Source of the DNA: JBBQNY01 sp038255255
GTDB lineage: Bacteria > Pseudomonadota > Gammaproteobacteria > Xanthomonadales > Ahniellaceae
Direction: 5' to 3'
Length of the DNA: 24,209 bases
NCBI GenBank assembly: GCA_038255255.1
Contig: JBBSLL010000039.1
Span: 1-24,209, forward strand
The notes under the pieces are model-generated. The model saw nothing but the letters and a program-made list of their open reading frames with translations. It searched no databases and was not told the DNA's origin. Below, piece after piece: positions 20,582 through 24,209 of this stretch (within the stretch, counting starts at the first letter, position 1; the number at the start of each line of letters is the position of its first letter). The translations under genes were made by a program, and so were the position numbers.

Positions 20582-22513
20582 TCAGCGCGGGGTGCGGGGC
20601 TTGAAGGGTCGCTTGGCCGCGCCTGCGTCGGCTTCGCGCTTCACGTACGGGCGCGGTTTCGAATCCGCCCGGGAATCGTGCGCGCCGCGCGACGGGTCGA
20701 ACTTCTCGATCCGCATCGGCTTTCCACAGATTCTCACCGACTTCAGGTGCGAAATCAGGTCGTCCGGCATGCCGCGCGGCAGGTCGACCAGCGTTGCGCT
20801 CTCATCGATCTCGATTCGGCCGATGTGCTGGGCATCGAGACCGGCTTCGTTGGCGATGGCACCGACGATGTGCTTGGGCAGCACGCCGTGCTCCCGACCG
20901 ACGGCGACGCGATAGGTTTCCTTGTCGCTGTCGGCAGGACGCGATGCGCGGGACGTGCGGTCACCCGCACCGGCAAAGCGCTCGACCTGCGGTGGTCGGT
21001 CGCTCGCATCGATCTGCGACTCGAACCGGGGGCGGCTCGAATCCGCGGATCGTTCGAAGCGCGGCGGCCTGCCGGCGTCGTTCGACCGCTCGAATCGCGC
21101 AGGCCTGCCAGTGTCGCGTCGTCCACGCGGCCCGGTTTCGCGCACGTCGCGCGGTGTGTACTCGCGCGCGGCGCGGGGTGGCGGGTCGGCCTTCAACAGC
21201 AATGGCTCGTCGCCCTGCAGCGCACGCGCCAGCGCCGTCGCGATTTCGATCGCGGGCACGTTGCGCTCGCGTTCGTAATCCTCGATCAACTGGCGGAACT
21301 GGTCCTGCGCGTCGCCGCTGAGCGCCGCATCGATGCGGTCGCGGAATTTCTCCAGGCGCCGGTCGTTGACCTTGTCGACGCTCGGCAGTTCCATCGGCGT
21401 GATCGGTTGCCGCGTCGCGCGTTCGATCGCGTGGAGCATGCCGCGCTCGCGCGGCGCCACGAACAGGATTGCCTCGCCGCTGCGGCCCGCGCGCCCGGTG
21501 CGGCCGATGCGATGCACGTAGCTTTCGGTGTCGTAGGGAATGTCGTAGTTGAGGACATGGCTGATGCGTTCGACGTCGAGCCCGCGTGCCGCGACATCAG
21601 TCGCGACGAGGATATCGAGCTGTCCGTCGCGCAGGCGGGAGATGGCGCGTTCGCGCTGCGCCTGCGCCAGGTCCCCGTTGATCGCCGCTGCGCTGAAACC
21701 GCGCGCGGAGAGCTTTTCGGCGAGTTCCTCGGTGGCCTGCTTGGTGCGCGCGAATACGATCATCGCGTCGAACGGCTCAGCTTCGAGAATCCTCGTGAGC
21801 GCGTCGAGCTTGTGCACGCCGCTGACCATCCAGTAGCGCTGCCGGGTGCTCACGAGCGTCGAGGTCTTCGACGTGATCGTGACCTCGGCCGGGTCGTTGA
21901 GATGGGTCTTGGCGATGCGCCGGATCGGCGCCGGCATGGTCGCCGAAAACAGCGCGATCTGCCGCCCGGCTGGCGTCGAGCCGAGAATCTTCTCGACGTC
22001 GTCGATGAAGCCCATGCGCAGCATCTCGTCCGCTTCGTCGAGCACGAGGTACTTGAGCTCGGAGAGATCCAGCGAACGCCGATCGAGGTGATCAAGCAGG
22101 CGGCCGGGAGTACCGACGACGACCTGCACTCCGCGCTTGAGCGCGGCAAGCTGCGGACCGTAGCTCTGCCCGCCGTAGATCGGCAACACCTGGAATCCGG
22201 GAAGTCCGTGCGCGTAGCGCTGGAACGCCTCCGCGACCTGGATCGCCAGTTCGCGCGTCGGCGTGAGCACCATCGCCTGCGGCTTGCGCGAACCCGGCGT
22301 CAGGCGCGCGAGGATCGGCAGCGCGAACGCCGCGGTCTTGCCGGTGCCGGTCTGTGCCTGGCCGACGACATCGCGCCCTGCCAGCAGCGGCGGAATCGTC
22401 GCCGCCTGGATGGGCGAGGGCGCTTCATAGCCGACCGTAGCCAGGGTCGCGAGCAACGAATCCGGCAAGCCGAGGTCGCGAAACGTGCCGGTTTCGAGGT
22501 CAGTAGTGCTCAT
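20582..22513 (-). CDS. deaD: ATP-dependent DEAD-box RNA helicase DeaD (CsdA)
   Basis: 643 residues from ATG 22513 with GGAG 6 bases upstream. The DEAD core (about 10-380) shows the Q motif FRDLGLPDSLLATL ... PSPIQAATIPPLL, Walker A AQTGTGKTAAF, PTRELAIQV, DEAD in VLDEADEMLRMGF, SAT, ATDVAARGLDVE and HRIGRTGRAGRSG. After a long helical region comes an Arg-rich linker (about 455-535) with degenerate repeats of RPxRFERS type, then a DbpA RNA-binding domain (about 545-615, YRVAVGREHGVLPKHIVGAIANEAGL) and a basic tail. This order and length match DeaD (about 630 residues), which helps ribosome assembly and cold-shock mRNA decay. It lies downstream of rhlE in the same orientation, 58 bp apart. Confidence 0.92.
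   Translation of the reverse strand: MSTTDLETGTFRDLGLPDSLLATLATVGYEAPSPIQAATIPPLLAGRDVVGQAQTGTGKTAAFALPILARLTPGSRKPQAMVLTPTRELAIQVAEAFQRYAHGLPGFQVLPIYGGQSYGPQLAALKRGVQVVVGTPGRLLDHLDRRSLDLSELKYLVLDEADEMLRMGFIDDVEKILGSTPAGRQIALFSATMPAPIRRIAKTHLNDPAEVTITSKTSTLVSTRQRYWMVSGVHKLDALTRILEAEPFDAMIVFARTKQATEELAEKLSARGFSAAAINGDLAQAQRERAISRLRDGQLDILVATDVAARGLDVERISHVLNYDIPYDTESYVHRIGRTGRAGRSGEAILFVAPRERGMLHAIERATRQPITPMELPSVDKVNDRRLEKFRDRIDAALSGDAQDQFRQLIEDYERERNVPAIEIATALARALQGDEPLLLKADPPPRAAREYTPRDVRETGPRGRRDTGRPARFERSNDAGRPPRFERSADSSRPRFESQIDASDRPPQVERFAGAGDRTSRASRPADSDKETYRVAVGREHGVLPKHIVGAIANEAGLDAQHIGRIEIDESATLVDLPRGMPDDLISHLKSVRICGKPMRIEKFDPSRGAHDSRADSKPRPYVKREADAGAAKRPFKPRTPR
20955..21108 (-). 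repeat. Degenerate peptide-coding repeats in the DeaD linker
   Basis: Four consecutive units of about 12-15 residues: RPARFERSNDAG, RPPRFERSADSS, RPRFESQIDASD and RPPQVERFAGAGD. They are inside the deaD gene, between helicase core and RNA-binding domain, and are Arg/Ser/Asp-rich like disordered RNA-binding linkers. Confidence 0.7.
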
Positions 22514-22525
22514 CTGCAACTCCGC

Positions 22526-22542
22526 GCCGCGCAGCGCGCGGC
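22526..22542. promoter_or_regulatory. GC hairpin next to the deaD ribosome-binding site
   Basis: GCCGCGC, loop AGC, GCGCGGC. On the minus strand this 7-bp stem ends two bases before GGAG, the Shine-Dalgarno of deaD. It could act as a translational control element or separate the rhlE and deaD cistrons. No T-run supports termination. Confidence 0.35.
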
Positions 22543-22571
22543 ATCATGGCTTTCTACGCGCATCGGTCCTG

Positions 22572-23966
22572 TCAACGCGTGCGGGGTTGCGAGGGACGCG
22601 CGCCGCGGCCGTCGCGTGCAGCGCTGCTCGGTCTGGCGCCGCCCGGACGGGGACCGCTCGGGCGCTGGTGCGTCGGTCGGGGTTGCGGCTGGCCTTCGCG
22701 CGCGGTGGCATGCGCGTGGGGCCGGCGTGCGTGTCGTGCGGGACTGGCACCGTTGCGCGGCGGGCGGGCGCCACGCGGGCTTTCGACCCGCCGCTGCTCG
22801 CCGCCGCCGCCCGTAAGCTTGAGCGGACGCGCCGGCACGAAGCCTTCGATCTCCACCCGGTCGATCTCACGACCGAGCAGGCGATGAATTGCACGAAGGC
22901 GATCGCTCTCGTCCTGTGCCACCAGCGAAATCGCGACACCACTGGCGCCTGCGCGGCCGGTCCGGCCGATGCGATGAACGTAGTCTTCGGCGACCATCGG
23001 CAATTCGTAGTTGATCACCATCGGCAGCTGCTCGATGTCGAGGCCCCGCGCCGCGATGTCGGTCGCGACGAGGACATTGACGCGTCCCGACTTGAAATCA
23101 CCCAGTGCACGCACGCGCGCGCCCTGGCTCTTGTTGCCATGGATGGCCGCGGCCTTGATGCCTGCGGCAACGAGCTGCTTCACGAGCTTGTCGGAGCCAT
23201 GCTTGGTGCGAGCGAACACCAGCGTCTGGCGACGCGAGTCCTCGGCGAGCACATGCAGGAGCATGTCGCGCTTGCGCTCGGAATCGACTGGATGCACGCG
23301 GTCGACGATGGCAACCGGCGCCGAGTTCTTCGTGGACACCGCGACCTGCTGCGGATCGCGCAGGAACTGTTCCGCGAGCTGCTTGATCTCTTCCGGGAAC
23401 GTGGCCGAGAACATGAGGGTCTGCCGCGAGCGCGGCGTCAGCGCGATGATGCGCTTGATCACCGGCAGGAAGCCCATGTCGAGCATGCGGTCGGCTTCGT
23501 CCAGCACCAGCAGTTCGATGCCGGCGAGGTCGACGCCGCGTCGCGCGATGTGGTCGAGCAGCCGGCCGGGAGTCGCGACGATGACGTCGACGCCACGGCG
23601 CAGTGCGTCGGTCTGCGGCTGCATGCCGACACCGCCGAACACCGTCATGGTCGAGACCTTGAGGTAGCGGGCGTAGTCGCGGATGCTCGCTTCGACCTGC
23701 AAGGCGAGTTCACGGGTGGGGGTGACGATCAGCGCGCGCGGTCGGCGCGAAACGCCCCGTGCCGCACTGTCGACGAACAGGCGTTGCAGCATGGGCAAGG
23801 CAAAGGCGGCCGTCTTGCCGGTGCCGGTCTGGGCCGCAGCAAGAAGATCACGACCGAGCAGCGCCGGCGGGATGGCCGCGGCCTGGATCGGAGTCGGCGC
23901 GGAATAGTCCTGGTCGGCGAGCGCGCGCACGAGCGCGGGCGCAAGCCCGAGGTTTGCAAAAGGCAT
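22572..23966 (-). CDS. rhlE: ATP-dependent DEAD-box RNA helicase RhlE
   Basis: 464 residues from ATG 23966, with AGGAG 8 bases upstream. The core (about 1-375) has the RhlE-type Q motif (FANLGLAPALVRALADQDYSAPTPIQ), Walker A AQTGTGKTAAF, PTRELALQVE, GRLLDHIAR, DEAD in VLDEADRMLDMGF, SATFPEEIKQLAE, ATDIAARGLDIEQLP and HRIGRTGRAGASG. The C-terminal 85 residues are a disordered Arg/Pro/Ala-rich tail (RRPHAHATAREG, RPSGPRPGG) common in RhlE, which aids RNA binding. RhlE unwinds RNA in ribosome maturation and mRNA decay. It sits just upstream of deaD on the same strand; the two may be co-transcribed. Confidence 0.93.
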   Translation of the reverse strand: MPFANLGLAPALVRALADQDYSAPTPIQAAAIPPALLGRDLLAAAQTGTGKTAAFALPMLQRLFVDSAARGVSRRPRALIVTPTRELALQVEASIRDYARYLKVSTMTVFGGVGMQPQTDALRRGVDVIVATPGRLLDHIARRGVDLAGIELLVLDEADRMLDMGFLPVIKRIIALTPRSRQTLMFSATFPEEIKQLAEQFLRDPQQVAVSTKNSAPVAIVDRVHPVDSERKRDMLLHVLAEDSRRQTLVFARTKHGSDKLVKQLVAAGIKAAAIHGNKSQGARVRALGDFKSGRVNVLVATDIAARGLDIEQLPMVINYELPMVAEDYVHRIGRTGRAGASGVAISLVAQDESDRLRAIHRLLGREIDRVEIEGFVPARPLKLTGGGGEQRRVESPRGARPPRNGASPARHARRPHAHATAREGQPQPRPTHQRPSGPRPGGARPSSAARDGRGARPSQPRTR

Positions 23967-24209
23967 GGAAAGCTCCTGAGTCGACCCGTGCGTGGATTGC
24001 GCGCGGATCGTGGCTCGACGGTAATCCCGGATTCCGTGTGTCGAGCGGGTGGTGGCGGAGCAGGCAAATGCCAGGACTCCGGGCGACCACTTCGAAACCG
24101 TGCGGGAGGTCGACGGACCGCGGCGAAATGCATCGCGTGGCGGAGTTCGACGACCGGAGGGATCAACGCAGACGGGCGATCGCGGCGCGGACTGTACCGG
24201 AAGCGCACC
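23967..24209. other. Region upstream of rhlE to the window edge
   Basis: No convincing gene is seen. The Shine-Dalgarno of rhlE is at its start. Near the edge, TACAGT on the minus strand (24196-24191) could be a -10 element, which would give a long 5' leader of about 220 bases. Nothing else is recognisable. Confidence 0.35.

Noticed and set aside
20327..22816. 829-residue plus-strand frame
   Set aside because: Fully antisense to deaD and parts of neighbouring genes; no recognisable domains.
1..24209. CRISPR array, tRNA genes, integrase, prophage or defence cassette
   Set aside because: I found no spaced direct repeats, tRNA-like folds or associated proteins; base composition is even throughout.

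Overview
The window is uniformly GC-rich and densely coded, with short intergenic gaps. Its content (gstA-type GST, Zur, HutI/HutU, a YbcJ-like S4 protein, DeaD and RhlE helicases, a DUF885 lipoprotein, an IPTL-type CTERM protein, GTAG-headed REP hairpins) fits the chromosome of a free-living gammaproteobacterium, perhaps near Xanthomonadales, Nevskiales or Steroidobacterales. That placement is inferred from gene families and composition only. I see no tRNA, rRNA, CRISPR array, transposase, integrase or prophage gene.

Layout, left to right. (1) 1-3421, all on the plus strand: the 3' end of a glutathione S-transferase gene; zur, 10 bp ahead of a secreted aspartoacylase/succinylglutamate-desuccinylase-like M14 protein; a MerC-family membrane protein with a possible Zur half-site at its start; and a THX ribosomal peptide with a Lys/Ala-rich tail. 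(2) 3460-8096, a split histidine-degradation locus: hutI on minus and hutU on plus, separated by two small uncharacterised genes. A 2-oxoglutarate/Fe(II) oxygenase gene overlaps the hutU stop by ATGA. (3) 8098-10523: a YbcJ-like S4 protein (minus), then an enoyl reductase-like MDR enzyme and a membrane fatty-acid desaturase (plus), perhaps both acting on lipids. (4) 10557-14685, minus strand: an EamA transporter, a 316-bp gap with three GTAG-type REP hairpins, a DUF885 lipoprotein and an exported cyclophilin. (5) 14764-17923: a TPR-sulfotransferase followed by an IPTL-CTERM-like surface protein and a strong intrinsic terminator. (6) 18065-19346: a PadR regulator translationally coupled to a membrane protein with a duplicated Sensor-like domain, behind a palindrome next to the start. 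(7) 19360-23966, minus strand: a class I methyltransferase, a small acidic protein of unknown function, and the helicases deaD and rhlE in tandem.

Likely working units are zur with its M14 neighbour, hutU with the oxygenase, padR with the Sensor-domain protein, and rhlE with deaD. No obviously novel multi-gene defence or mobile system is visible. The most interesting points are the hutU-coupled oxygenase, the REP cluster, the sulfotransferase/CTERM pair, the Zur-MerC neighbourhood, and several genes whose -10-like hexamer lies so close to the start codon that the mRNA may be leaderless.
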